Of a stretch of DNA of 64,000 nucleotides, positions 1 through 12,477 are shown in pieces. The stretch is from NCBI GenBank assembly GCA_004194705.1, contig SADC01000350.1, positions 682,001 to 746,000 on the forward strand, written 5' to 3'. Each line of letters begins with the position of its first letter. Within the stretch, counting starts at the first letter, position 1. The notes beneath the pieces are model-generated. The model was not told where the DNA came from, did not search any database, and saw only the letters and a program-made list of their open reading frames with translations. This DNA comes from Ditylenchus dipsaci (taxonomy: Eukaryota; Nematoda; Chromadorea; Rhabditida; Anguinidae). Made by a program: the position numbers and the translations under genes.

Positions 1-220
1 AGGAACCACTAAAAAATTTCACCACTCTATCTGCCAAGGTTATACAAGCTAATAAGTATAAAATATATATAAATAAAATTAGTTTAGATTGGAGGAGATG
101 TAGCGGAAATTGTATGTTATGGAAATTACGAGTATGTGAAACAAAAAACAAAAAAACTTTAGGGTAGTAAGGTTAGCATAATCTTCGATTTGCACCGCCA
201 ATTCCTGTGGTATGCAGCAG

Positions 221-3200
221 GACAAACAGAGCCAGACAGCACTACTCTCCAGTCTAAACTGTCGCCTATAGTCATGCAACTAGAGAAAATCACTGCCTTC
301 AAGGAGTCCAAGAAGAGTGCTCCCTTTTTTAATCACCTAGCAGCTGTGGCTGAAGGCATGCAAGCAATCTTTTGGGTGACTGTCAAGAAGACACCAGCGC
401 CTTATGTCAAGGATATGATGGAGGTTCATAAAAATTCACTTATTTTATAGGTCATTTTGGAGTTTTCAGGCAGCCATGTACTACATTGTAGGATTCGATA
501 AATTTTAGTTCTACAAAAGATTTTCTGTACGTTTTTGTAGAACCGCGTAAGAACTGCTAACAAAGAGAACCCAGTGCATTCGGAGTGGACAAAAGCTTTG
601 TGCGAGATATTCACTGCTCTCCAGAAGTATAGTAAGTTGCGAACTGAGTGCAGTCTCCTCTCTTAATAGTCCGATCGAAGAGACTGAAAAAAACCGAACT
701 ATAAACAGAGAGTATTATATAAAAAAATTTAACGTCAATGTTACAAATCTCGCACTATGCAGATATTTATTGCATGGTTACAGCAAATGGCTAAAGTACA
801 CTATACCGCCTAGCTCAAAACAGTTTAAATCATCTTTCTCCAGCGCTTTAGCGGTCAATACACGCTTAAAACATGTCTCCGAGCAGTGATTTTTTTGACC
901 ATCTTTTGAACCATACCCTTGGAGGATCACATAATTACGCATTTGCACTATATAAAGCAGCAATATATGGAGAGTCGACTGTAGCACTAAATATTTCAAT
1001 GAAAATTTGTTTTTAAGTTCGTCAAGTGCACACCACTGGCTTAGTTTGGAATTCCTCGCCGGTTCGTGTTATCAATTAATTAAATGTCTTAAATTGCTAC
1101 TTTGAATATCTTTATAGGGTGCTGCTCCCCAAGAATCAACCGCCGCTGCTTCAACCGCAACTACTGCCAAATTAACAGCTTCTGGGACAGCCGCCGGGGG
1201 GCCACCAGCACCACCACCTCCCCTCCTCCAGGTGAAATTCATAAACCTTGAAGCCATGTGAAAACGTTCAGATTTTAGGCATCTTCGCTGACACCAAGAC
1301 ATCCGACAATAAAGGAGGTTCCGGTACGGACAGACAAGCCTTGTTTGCTGAACTAGTAAGTGAAATTTTAACACAACCGTCCACGAAAAACTTTGTCAAA
1401 ATTAAGAACAAAGGGGATGCCATTACTGCTGGTCTCAAAAAAGTGACCGCTGACATGCAAACACACAAGAATCCAGGTCTACGTGGATCGGTAAAGATCT
1501 AATTTTACAGTCGTTTTATAAGTTTTTTGGCGTAGGTCGCTCCAGCTCTGACTGCAAAACCACAGACAGGTGGAGCTGCGGGCACTAAACCAGCTGTTGT
1601 GGACCGCCCACCCAAGACTGAGCTCAAGGACCACAAAGTAGGGACATTGATAAAAAAATATTTCATTTTAATTTTTTCTGTTGCTTTAGGTGTGGAACAT
1701 TGTGAGTGTTTTCAGTGAATTCTTTCAAAAAATATTGACTAAAATTGAATTCAGGAGTACCACAAGGGCAACAACTCTATTACTGTGGAAACGGACAAAA
1801 AAGTATTTTAGATAGTTTTAGTTTTTTATGAAAACCGAAATTTTATAGCAAGCCGTGTACATTTTCAAGTGCGAGAACTCAGTGGTCCAAATTAAGGGCA
1901 AGGTCAACTCTGTGACCATGGACAGCTGCAAAAAGACCAGTGTTGTCTTTGAGAGTCTGCTGGCTCAAGTTGAAGTGATCAACTGTCAGAGTGTCAAAGT
2001 TCAGGTGAGCCAAATTTCAGAATTAAAAATAAGAGCATAGTAGTATGTAGATCGAAGAACGCGTGTCGGTACCCGTAGACGACATAAAAATTTGGGTAAC
2101 TTTGGGCTGTAGCACAACTTCTTAAAAGGCATTTTCTGTAAAAATGGACCACTCCATAAAAACTTTCGTTCCCTCGATTTTTTCGAAAATTTTAGTTTTG
2201 GTCTTATTCGAAAGAGAAGACAATTCTGAGTAAGTTTACTTTTCACAGATCGCCAACATCAAATTTGGATCTCGAGATATGGCCATTTTGAAATTCGACC
2301 TATGTCGACTGCCTAAAATGTGGTTATTTTCTTTCTTATACATGCAGTTTGCAACTTTTATCGCAGGACCCGCACACATTATAAACTATCCTACGCAGAA
2401 TTGAGCAAGCTTTCATATAGTAATAATGGTTTCTGCTTGTCGCCCTATTTTCATGGGGAAACAGTTTATTTAACAGTTTGGTTCATATTTTTTCTTTTTG
2501 TGCTAACTTTTCCAATGATGTTGCAACAAATGATACGCCATTAGAAACCAGAAGAGCAGGATCACACGATGGTGTTATCATTTTAAAAAAATCGTTCATT
2601 TACTTTCCGCATTGACTAAGAAAAAAAAACAAGGCACTTTTGATCCAAAAACAAGGAAGAAAAAAGATTCATCCAAAATAAACTTACTCAGAATTGTTTC
2701 CTCTTTCAAAATGAAACCAAAACCAAAAATTTAAAAAAAATCGAAGTAACAAAAGTTTTGTCACATCAAGTGGTCCATAATCACAGAAAACGGTTTTTAA
2801 GCTGTCTACCGCATATACAAAAAGTTGAAATTTCTATGACCGTGCGGCAAGGGTCCTTTAATTTGCGTAATCTTTTTGTTCTTCTTCGAAAATTTTAAAG
2901 ACTCAAAACGAGATCTAACAATCACTTAAAATCGAGCTTTTGAAAGACTAAACTGAGATCAGGGTTAAATTGGCATATAAAGTTGAAATCTAGTTTTTCG
3001 TGCAAAAATGAAAAGTTTTGTTCTATCAAATGCACACTTTCACTACAGTCGACACTCGATTTAAGGACACCCCTAAAAGTTCGTTCCCCAGCTGGGTCCG
3101 ACACTTTTTTTAGCTCGATTTTCGAAGTTTTTTTAAAATTCTGTTTTGACAGTCTGGTCGTAAATATCGCAAGGATGGCGATTTTGGCGATCGTTTTTCA

Positions 3201-4293
3201 AAAACCTAAAATTTTTTCTTCTAAAAAAGCAAAACCTCGATTTAAGGACAGGCTTTTTCTAAAATCCCTGTCCTTAAATCGAGGGTTTGCTTTTTTAGAG
3301 CAAAAAGTTTCTGGATTTTAAAAAACGATCGGCAAAATCGACATCCTTGCGATATTTGCGACCAGACTGTCAAAACAGAATTTTAAAAAAAGCTTCGAAA
3401 ATCGAGCTAAAAAAAGTGTCGGACCCAGCTGGGGAACGAACTTTTGGGGTGTCCTTAAATCGAGAGTCGACTGTAGCTGAATCTGTTAGAAAAAAAGACA
3501 AAAGAGCAGTTTCACAGCGAAATTTCCTGAACATCTAACAATGCTCCTCGCCCCCTCCAGCTTTTAAAAGTTATTTCTTTTAGGGTCAATGAAAAAAAAA
3601 TTAGTTTGTAAAAATACATTAGCTTTCTGTGCAAATAGGTCGACTTTTATTGATTTTCATCTGTATAAATTCTCGGCGCTTTAGATGGGGCAGTTGGGGT
3701 GCACAAGTACTATTTTTCTATAAAATGTGAATAGGTTTGATTAGCTCAGGGGACCAAGGCAGAAAGTCAAATTTCGGCAAATAATTCATTCTAAAACAAC
3801 TTTTTAGTTAGATAAACGTCTGATTCTTTTTTTTTATCGTTTTTAGCGATTTAGCGATGTTAGGACAAACTATTCACAGCTGATAGAAAAAGGGGCCCCC
3901 AGGTGCACAAGTGCCAAAAAGTTTTTGAACATAATAACAAAGAGGTTTATCTAGACTCTTGGAACACTGCCTACTATATCCATCCAGGTATGTTTAGAAC
4001 TTACTATTCTCAAAACATTCTTTTTCAAACCTTATCTAGAAAACTGATGGTTGCCAAGTGTATCTAAGCAAAGATTCATTGGGCGCAGAGATAGTGACAA
4101 GTAAGTCATCGGAGATGAATGTGCTCGCACCCCAAGGCCAAGATGAAGACTTTGTAAATTGTTTACTCAAAAATTCTAGTATATTCCCTATCGACTCCTT
4201 TTGCAGGTTGAGTATCCAGTGCCTGAGCAATTCAAAACCACATTGTGTCCCAAAACCAAGAAACTGATAACTGTGGTATCTGACATTTGTTGA
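221..4293 (+). CDS. CAP1: Adenylyl cyclase-associated protein (CAP), 3' part of gene
   Basis: CAP binds actin and helps recycle cofilin-bound actin monomers in the cytoplasm. The window starts inside the gene; the N-terminal exons lie upstream. Exons I can place: 221-423, 470-487, 541-631, 1018-1061, 1118-1231, 1272-1355, 1407-1490, 1536-1637, 1690-1701, 1755-1802, 1849-2004, 3955-3987, 4040-4153, 4207-4293 (stop TGA). The N-terminal helical domain is seen in [14 protein letters not shown] and VHTTGLVW, then a proline run (GGPPAPPPP), the WH2-like stretch [18 protein letters not shown] with MQTHKNP, and the C-terminal beta-helix CARP domain ([47 protein letters not shown]). All joins keep frame. 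Odd points: a 12-nt exon (VWNI), a 33-nt exon (PTISIQ) and one 1.95-kb intron filled with repeats. The start of the 1272 exon is uncertain (an acceptor at 1299 also keeps frame). Family assignment is very secure. Confidence 0.93.
2110..2800. repeat. Foldback element in the long CAP intron
   Basis: The segment around 2130-2240 (containing gaccactccataaaaactt and tcttattcgaaagagaagac) reappears inverted around 2675-2790, making a foldback of about 680 bp. A half copy of another MITE (the 'tagaaactagaa..gatggtgttat' family) sits inside near 2525-2585. It is entirely intronic. Edges are approximate. Confidence 0.6.
3046..3473. mobile_element. Palindromic pogo/Tigger-like MITE flanked by TA
   Basis: Ends read CAGTCGACACTCGATTTAAG and its inverse, flanked by TA on both sides, which fits a Tc1/mariner-pogo target duplication. 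The whole 428 bp folds back on itself. The centre (3236-3285) holds a second inverted pair of the CTCGATTTAAGGACA motif, so the element looks like two end sequences joined tail to tail. It has no coding capacity. Related copies are at 24039 and 63579. Confidence 0.85.
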
Positions 4294-5325
4294 AACAACC
4301 ACAAAAGATACATGCCAGAGCAGTATTGATGTGTTGTAGCAAGTAATCGCATTTTAAAGCCTTGTCCCCACCCTAACTTATGTGCCTATTACTTTATTTA
4401 GTGGTCTACTTGTAGTATCAGGTGGTATATTGCCTTCACGCCTCTTTTTGCAAATGGCACCAATTTGATTTTATTTTTCTCCAAAAGACATTTAGAGGAG
4501 GCAGGCATTTTTTGCTGCAGATTTACGCTTTTCGCAGCTGGTTTAAATTTTCGCAGCTGATTTACAGAGTGCTGTAAGACCATTTTTGAACAAAAAAAAA
4601 TTTTTTTGAAAGTGCTAAGTCCCTCCTGTGAATCATGGGCAAAAACGTAAATCAGCAACAAAAAGGTCTGCCCATTTTGAGTAATTCTATTTAAGTCTCT
4701 TTGAGTTGTGATAGCATAGTCCTGGATGCAAAGAATGCAACATCAAAAAAACACAAGTTCTGAAAAGTTATCTCCGAATTTTAAATGAGTGCCGATTACA
4801 AAAAAAGGACAAATGTGTTTATACCCTTGAGCAATGCTTTAATATGTTTAGTTAAGCAGCATTTGTTTGTTTGTGTGTGTAGTCTTCTTTATTGTCAGCG
4901 CCACTATTCGTCATTGTTCTCGCTCCTTTTCCAACGAATTAAGTTTAATAAACAGGCGTCTGTCCCCTGCGAATTATTTTTTTGCAACTGGAATAAAAAC
5001 AAATAAATTTAGGTGTGACATTTTCATTCTTCGCTCTGATGTATTTCCTGAATGTACCGTTGGAGCAAAAGAAATTAGACTTGAAAAAATTAAAATGCTG
5101 TGTGGTTATATTTCCGAAGACAAAAGGATTACCTTTGCTAGTTGTGATTTTGCATATAACTTATCTGTAGGATGAATTCTCAAAATTCATTCTTGAAGGA
5201 TGGACGTCTTCCTAATTATGGCAATTTTAGAAGTTTGGATGCGCACGAGACCAAATAGATTCTGTCAATAATGTTTTAGAATTATTTCTTTTGTGTGCAT
5301 TTGAAATCTTGAATGCTGCATTATA
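4294..5325. other. Intergenic, no gene seen
   Basis: This AT-rich stretch follows the CAP stop codon. It contains the CAP 3' UTR and several AATAAA-like hexamers (for example near 4993), but I cannot decide which is used. ORFs here have no coding character. No clear repeats were recognised. Confidence 0.5.
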
Positions 5326-7414
5326 CAGGGTTTTCATTTTATTTTCGACGATTTGATTTTCTTATTTAATCAGCATTTTGAGTAGACACACCTCAATCGA
5401 TAGCTTAGGAAATGCCATTTTATAGGCGAAAAAAGTTAATCATTACGCTGCTTAGATAATTTTTTTGCTGTTTTACATTCTATTAAAAAATGCCAATTTT
5501 TTTAAAGAACTTGACCAGCATTTTGATTAAAATTTTAGGTTTTTGTTGAACATTGTAATAATGATTTAGTTCTATGTTTTAGCCCAGCTCAAGGTCTACC
5601 AAATACACTTTACATTTTTTTTTTCAAATATGAGATTGTCAAGATATGGTTTTTTTAAACATTCTGCAACAAAATCGGAAAAAATGAAAAAAAGCTGAAT
5701 TTGTGTTATTTTTCAAAAAGGCCATATTTAAACACTCAGATTTTTAAAATGTAAGAAGGGAGATTTGCGAAAGCAAATCTCCGTACCCGTCGATTTGTCT
5801 TAGAACGAGTTACCGACGCCGGATAGGAAGGGGCAAATTCTGTTTGAAATAATAAAGTTATTTCAAACACGGTTGGTCCCGCACCGGAGGAATATTGACC
5901 CGAGAGCAAAAATGGCAGTAATCCTCGTTTTTAAGGACCTAAAAAGCGCTCTGAAATCGATCAATTCTTCTAAATGGAAAAGAAAAAAGAGGAAAGCAAG
6001 GCTATGCCGAAGCAAGTGGTGCCTAGGCCAATTTCTGGAAACCGAGATGGGCTCGTGATGTTGCTAAAGGATGCAAACCTGCAAGGGGCTGAGAGGATGG
6101 CCAGCGCCCAGTGGAATGGGCTAGACTTTACTTGCATCCCCCAAAGTGTTACCGCCAATTAAAGTGTTACCGTAGAATGCTATGGACTGGCCTCGTCGTT
6201 GGAGAAGGAAGACGTAGTGGATTCCGGTAAACAGGTTAGTTCCCTTTTCAGTGTTACCGAAGAAAAGTTGTTGGTGGATAGTGTTCGAGGCACGGAAGGG
6301 TTCGTCAACCTGGATGTGCTGTCGGACCGTGTACCGAAGTTTGGAAGGGATGGTTGTTGTTACAAGGAGACCGACGTGAAGATGGGTAGTGTGACCGACG
6401 GAAAGGTGATTGTGAATGGTACCGGCGAGAATAGTGGATTTGGGACCGACGTTAAATTGGGTGTGGGTAACCGTGGGGCGTTTACGTTTCAGGAGGATGT
6501 GCCGAACAGTCAGCGCTCTCTGGATTTGGTGGCCAAGGTGGACTCGAAGCAAGCGGATGACTCAATAGTCGCGCCGAAGCTCAACGGGTCGCTGACAGTT
6601 GCTCCTACTCAGAAGTTGGTCAGCTCAGCTCCTCTCTCCTTCAACCGTGACTCTACTCCTCCTCTGGATGGCCCGGCAGCACGCTCCCAACTAAACTGCG
6701 CGACGGATGCTAGAACAAAGTCGTCTCTACCGCTGTCTCAAATGACCACTGCACCAACGACCAAGGGGAAGGAAGTGGCCGAAGACCCGACGGAATCTCT
6801 ACAACAGCTCCGACAAAGAAGCCAAGAAGCAATGACCCGTCTAAAGCGAAGCTGGTTCGAAGTGACTGTCTACATGGACGAAGCCGATCACTGCCTGCGT
6901 CGTGGACTCAAAGAAGTGGAAGGGGCCAAGAAGCAGCTGAATCGTCTGAAGTCTATTGTAGTATCTATTGTGCCTGTGTTGTCTTCTCGTGAGTCTGCGT
7001 GTAGTGGTGTTTGGAATAAAGTTAATGTGGTCACTCCCCCTAGTCCAGTGCTGGTGAATGCGGGTTCGAAAAAACTTTTGTTTTTACTAAAATCATTTTG
7101 TAAAATGGGTTTTGTAACTCTTGAACTGCGCTGCAGCATAGCAATAAAACTTGCAATATCGATAAAACAGTAAATAAAAAAAATCAACCAGTCAAGATGA
7201 TGAAAATGTGTCTAAAGTTGTCAAAAATATCGTATTCTTTAAATCGAATTTAAAACAGCTATAAAATTTTATATAAGAAGCGTAATGAATAAAGGGTTTT
7301 GCATATAAAAAAGCATTTCCTTAGCTATCGATTAAGGTGTAATCACTTTTTTGTCTAGTCAAAGTTCTAATTAAATAAGCAAATCAAATCGTCGAAAATA
7401 AAATGAAAACCCTG
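5326..7414. mobile_element. 2.1-kb DNA element with ~100-bp inverted ends and internal ORF
   Basis: The left end CAGGGTTTTCATTTTATTTT is repeated in inverse at 7395-7414, and both are flanked by TA. Inverted similarity continues for about 100 bp on each side (for example 'cgatagcttaggaaatgc' at 5398 against its inverse near 7310). The TA flank and the CAGGG start fit a Tc1/mariner-type element. The interior is markedly GC-richer than the ends and carries the unknown ORF at 5974-7173. No transposase motif is recognisable, so it is probably non-autonomous with captured or cargo sequence. Confidence 0.75.
5974..7173 (+). pseudogene. Unknown ORF inside the 2.1-kb element, split by one TAA
   Basis: A single frame runs from ATG at 5974 to the stop at 7173, broken only by TAA at 6160-6162. 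The stop lies in a short direct repeat (aaagtgttaccg twice), so a small duplication may have created it. The first part is basic (MEKKKEESKAMPKQ). The second, about 330 residues, is low in hydrophobics, has Gly/Val/Asp-rich stretches, then a Ser/Thr/Pro linker and a predicted helical, coiled-coil-like C-terminus (ESLQQLRQRSQEAMTRLK, EVEGAKKQLNRLKSIV). No catalytic motif is seen. GC content is well above the surroundings, which suggests past coding selection or foreign origin. An intron removing the TAA is an alternative. Function unknown. Confidence 0.5.
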
Positions 7415-9392
7415 TATTTAATATGAATCATATATAACGGTAAAAGTTTAAAAGATTCTCGACAAAAACCTTATATCAGATTTTTATGACATTTTTGAAA
7501 AACCATGTGATAATATTTTTAAAAAGAGAACTTTAAATTAAATACCGAAAACCGAAAAAATTATAAATATTCGGTGTTAGTGTCATATAGCCCACACTAA
7601 AGTAACTTTTATGCGCTGAAAAAGATTTAAAAAAGTTCTTTTCTGTTACTTTCTTACATGAAAAAAAAATTTTGTGAAAATAAATTGACCAAAGATTGCA
7701 CAAAATCATAATTTGCCTTAGCCCCAAGGCAAAAAGTCAAATTTTAGTCAATTTTTTTCTGTCCCAACCATTTCTGTCCCATTTACAAATTTAATTGTAA
7801 TTTTGAAACTGTTCAAAATTTAGAAACCGGAAAAATGTTTTTCTTTAGACGCTTGTTCCACCGGTACTTCATACGTATCTTGGCGAAGCAGTGTAAAATT
7901 TTTCTGACCTTTTGAACTGAGGGACCATTGTTGGGACAGAACAGTTGGGACAGCAATGCTCGGGACAGAAGTGTCTGGCTCCCTTGAAAAGTACTCGAAT
8001 ATCTTTCCTAAATAACAGAAAGTGCGTAAGACGTCCTTTAGTCCGTTCTAAAACACACTGACCTACTCTGAGCCTGATTTGCGGTAGCCCGCAACACGTT
8101 AGCCTATGAAAAAGTGGCATAAATGCTTGTAAACTACCCTGTAGTGAGGCAAACACCAATTTGTTATTATTTCCATTAATTTACATTTTTCATTTCTTGT
8201 TCCCCCAATTCCCAGTAAATGTTCTTGGTGTGAGACTTGTGATGGCGACGGCACTACTGCTTCTAAATCCCTCCTCTCATATGCCCAGCAGCCAATTGAG
8301 TCTGCTTTGGAAACTTGGTAGTTTGGTTTCTTTTTGCTGTCACGTGGACTGTGCTGGTTGGGCTGCTGGTTGTGTGCACACCCCTCAATCAGTCTTTGGC
8401 CGATGGGGATAGTGGGGTCTTAAAAGCCGGAAGGGGTAGTTGTGTTCGCCTTGCTCAGGCCTTTCTATGGCTAGAGAAACAGACTTTTGTTCATGAAAAG
8501 ACTGGTTGGAGAGTTTATGCACATGGAAATTGGATGGTTGGCTGGTTTTTTGAGTAGATGTTCTTGTCGGTCCAAAAAAGGAAAGAGTTCCTTTAGCTGG
8601 TTGGAAAGTTGGTGCCTGCCATGTTGGCTAGCTATACTAATTACACTTTGTTAGTTGAGTAGTAGGGTGGCAACACTTCTCACATGCCTATTCCCTTGCC
8701 CACACTCTGCAAATGGAGCACAAAAGGCTGGCCTGGGAGCCAAAAATAAAAACAATGCAAAAAAGCACGATGTTGCCATATTCATATTTTTTGTTTTTCT
8801 TTTTGCTATTTTTGAACATTTGAAAAACTAGAAAAATTCCCACTGAATGTTTTTGTTGAAAAAACATTAAAAAAGGCAAGAAAATTAATTTGCAAAAAAA
8901 CTTTTTTTCGGTCTAATTTTGGCATAATTGTTCGAGTATAGGTCAGTTAAAAATTTAAACTTTACCTCAGATTCAAGGCGAAAAAACTTATTTTTTCGTG
9001 AAAATGATATGATAAGCTCTAAAACAGACAAATTTTTGCAAGCTTGAAAACCTGTGATAACTAAAGGCCTTAAACTGTCCTTTTGAGAATTTTGAAAAAT
9101 GGTGTTATGGCTAGTTTACGGACTGCGACTTAGACTGAGACTTAGACAATTTTTCTTCATGTGTTTATTCTCTAACGGCTAAAAAGCAGCTTTAACAGCT
9201 TTAAACAGCGAAATGGTGGGCAGGTTCTATTCCACTTGGTGGCACGCTTCTTATTCTGACTTGTTTGACAAATGTCTGTGGGTAATTGGGGTCACTGACT
9301 CCAAACATGGCGCTAAAAGAACTGAATTACCCTACACATTGGTCCTGGTGAAATGTCACAATTCTCAAAAAAAAAAAATACTTGAAAATCCA
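7415..9392. other. Intergenic; one small inverted repeat, otherwise featureless
   Basis: Around 7767-7792 the motif ctgtcccaac recurs and its inverse (gttgggacag) appears around 7931-7972, suggesting a short foldback of about 200 bp. At 7715-7740 there is a fragment of the common 'ccccaaggcaaaaagtcaaa' repeat layer. ORFs near 8160-8560 are Trp/Gly/Cys-rich chance frames. No gene was recognised. Confidence 0.45.
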
Positions 9393-10340
9393 CAGGGTGT
9401 GTCAAAATTACGCGCACTTTTTTCAAATGAAAATTTTGTGGCATTGTGTTTTTTTCTATAAATTTTATGAATATTTTCGGCGCTAGTAGCGAATACCCCC
9501 CCCCCCCCTTAACAAATTTTTTTCAAAATCAGATTTTAACCATTTCTAAGTAATTCTTATGCGCTGAAAACGATAAAAAAAAGTTGTTTTCGGGCATTTT
9601 CTGACCTAAAAGTTGATTTTTGGAAAAAAAATTTTTGACCAAAATTCGACTTTTTTGCCTTGGGGGACCAAGGTAAACCACCTGAAAATGGTACCTAGAG
9701 TCTTAAAAAGATGGGATTTGAACATAGTTTTGTTAGCTGGGGCCTACCGCATAAAGAAACTCTAGTATGCATGTTTTTTTCGTGCATCCAGAGTCACTTT
9801 CGAGTGATTTGTGTCTAAGTTATGTGGGTGTGCGCATCTCAACCCAAGCAACCAAGCCCCCTGCTCCCCTGAGGGGGCGCAGGGGGCTTGGTTGGTTAGA
9901 GATGCGCGCACTCACTTACCTTAGACATAATTCCGAGCAGGACTCTTGATTAAAAAATGCATATGGAGACTCTTTTGACTAGCTCCAGTGACAAAATACC
10001 TTGGTCCCCCAAGACAAAAGTCGAATTTTGGTCAAAAATTTTTTTTTCCAAAAATCATTTTTTTAGGTCAGAAAATGCCCGATATCACCTTTTTTTATCG
10101 TTTTCAGCGCATTAGAATTACTTAGAAATGGTTAAAATCTGGTTTTGAAAAAATTTGTTGGGGGGGGGTATTCGCTACTAGGGTCATATTTTCTTATACT
10201 TGACCACTCATTTTGTAGCTAAGAATGTCAGCTGCAAAATGAGTAGTCAACTTGAAAAAATATTTATGAATTTTATAGAAAAAGCGCAATGCCACAAAAT
10301 TTTCATTTGAAAAAAGTGCGCGTAATTTTGACATACCCTG
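9393..10340. mobile_element. Layered foldback element, family A copy 1
   Basis: The outer inverted ends begin CAGGGTGTGTCAAAATTACG and the inverse closes at 10340. Inside are successive inverted layers: a 'tagtagcgaatacccccc' layer, a 'gccttgggggaccaaggt' layer, a 'catccagagtcactttcgag' layer and a central GC-rich hairpin (ccccctgctcccctgaggggg). The 948-bp element is almost fully palindromic. It has no ORF of coding character. Confidence 0.85.
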
Positions 10341-11302
10341 TATTTGTCTTAGTCGATCGTGATGTTTTTTTTGAAGTTTATAGGTTGAAACACAGCTCTG
10401 GCCTCATTTTCATTTTTTCTTTTACCTAAATCACTGCAATCCACATTGACATTTGCCAATTTTTCGAAATTTTCCAAATGCCATTAAAGTTGCCAATTAA
10501 ATTTTGCTGGTCTTTACTATAAAAAAATCTACACCATATAACTTCCTCTTTTACAAAAGTGAAAAACCTTAAGACTCTTTTTTGATAATAAAAAAAAGTG
10601 GTTAAATACTCTAATTAAGTGTCAAATGCAGGGTAAGCAAAAAGTGGAAATAATCTTTAATTTTAGGTCGCCAAAAGTATTAATTTTCTTGCTTGTCCAC
10701 CACTTATTGCTTTATTTTAATAATAGATGGTGGTAGCAATGCATACACACACATTTTGGTTATAATCCCCACCCGTCCTGCTGCAAGTATCCTACACACA
10801 GTAAAAAGTGTTGGCTGTTAACAGGCCTTTGAAGGTTAGTCTTGTGTCGTCTGATCTCGCCCCACCCCTTCTACTGCCTTTACTGCCAGCCATGAAATTG
10901 GAGGGGTTGATAAGTTCACTCGCAACAACCAACCAACAAATGAATTCTAAGTATTTGGCTGAAAAAGGGAAAGTCTACTGCTGTTGGCTTCTCCACACTA
11001 CAACCTCTTTCACTTTATGCTTCTCAACTTTTTCTAGTCTGCTTTTTAATTCTTTTAAAAATAAAAATTATATACTCTTTTTGTGTTGACGTGAGTGGTA
11101 AATTACTACTGATAATTGAACAAATGAACAGACTTCTTAAAAAGGTTAATTTGCTTCATTTTGTTATACCAGCAAAAAAACTAGAACTTTTTCTGGCTTA
11201 ATTTCTGGTTTTCTGGTTCAATTTCACTAATTTTAACAAAAAAAAGTTCTTTAAAAAATCATGACCAAGTACAAAAGTGTAAGTTATAATTATCTATAAC
11301 AG
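10341..11302. other. Intergenic, no feature recognised
   Basis: AT-rich sequence without a convincing ORF, exon or inverted repeat. A 93-residue frame at 10808-11089 is not supported by composition or motif. Confidence 0.4.
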
Positions 11303-11991
11303 GTTCGTTCTTGTCTTTAACACTCCGATTCCCATACCTGATATTTGCCTCGTTGGACTCAGAGTTTCATACTGAGCACGATGGTATTCTTAGTTTTTCC
11401 GAAAGGCTTGTTTGAGGAGGTGAAACGAGAGGTGAAACCCGTTTCGCCCAAATTGTTTCCGCCAAAATAGTTATAGCCAAAAACGTTACATTTTTAATTA
11501 ATTAGTTTGCTATATATATGGTTTTTCTAAGTAATTAATTGGAAATTCTTATATACAAGTTAATACTCAAATTGATGCCAAAGAGAAGAGCTACATTTTG
11601 AGCATAAGGCTGTAAATGACAATATCTGCAAAGTTTACTAAAAACCCTAAATTTCCGGAATCCTGAAATTTTTGAAAAATTTTAGTATTCTCAGACTTAT
11701 ATATTTTTTATTCCGAGGATTCAGAAATTTTGTTTTTATACAAAATTAGAACATAATGTGTGTAAAGTTTTAAATTTTCAACACAAATTGGAATGCCTGT
11801 AGATAAAAGGTTATAGCACTCCGTAACTGAGTCCTGATTTTCTGAAGCCTGCACTTTTAAAATGCTCGTTTCACCTCCTCAAACAAGGTTTTCGGAAAAA
11901 CTAAAAATGCCATGGTGCTCAGTATCAAACTCTGAGTCCAACGAGGCAAATCTCACGCATGGGAGTCGGAGTGTTAAAGACAAGATTCCAA
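11303..11991. mobile_element. Non-autonomous element with ~130-bp inverted ends
   Basis: The segment 11303-11440 (cttgtctttaacactccga, gcctcgttggactcagag, tttgaggaggtgaaac) returns inverted at 11862-11990. The middle of about 420 bp is unique and AT-rich. No transposase is present. The right end abuts the next element directly. Confidence 0.75.
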
Positions 11992-12411
11992 TGGCTGTAA
12001 GTATAGTCGAGTTGACCCCTCAACTTTTAGGGGTCAACTTTTGTTAAAATTACCAAAATATCAATTTTTTGAAGGGAAAGTGCCGAATCTAATATTTTCC
12101 ACCCCCACTCAACTTTTTGAGCTCTACAAGATGGCTTTTACAGAAGTTCAAAATCCTATCTTTACAAAATTTTAGCAAAAGTTGACCCTAAGTTGACCCC
12201 AGTTGACCCCTCAACTTTTTTTACTCACCGATTTTTCTGCGTCTAATTTTTATAATTAGTCGGAATAACTGCCTATATTTTTGTGTAGAGCTTAAAAAGT
12301 TGCCCTAGGGTCATAAATATCAAAATAAAAAAATATAAAGATAAATATTGACATTTTTTGAATTTAAGAAAAAGTTGACCCTAAAAGTTGACCCCGACTA
12401 TACTTACAGCC
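11992..12411. mobile_element. MITE of the 'GTTGACCCC' family, complete copy
   Basis: Ends read TGGCTGTAAGTATAGTCG and inverse, followed by repeats of gttgacccc/ggggtcaac. A second, heavily interrupted copy starts at 39620; this intact copy gives the reference for reading that nest. No coding capacity. Confidence 0.8.
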
Positions 12412-12477
12412 AATAAAAACAAGATGTCTTATTATTCATTTTTACCTTGTTTTTGTTACTGGAGCTTGGCAAAAAGA

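Noticed and set aside
8155..8557. Two overlapping Trp/Gly/Cys-rich ORFs on +
   Set aside because: Composition reflects a G/T-rich patch; no start context, splice structure or family match.
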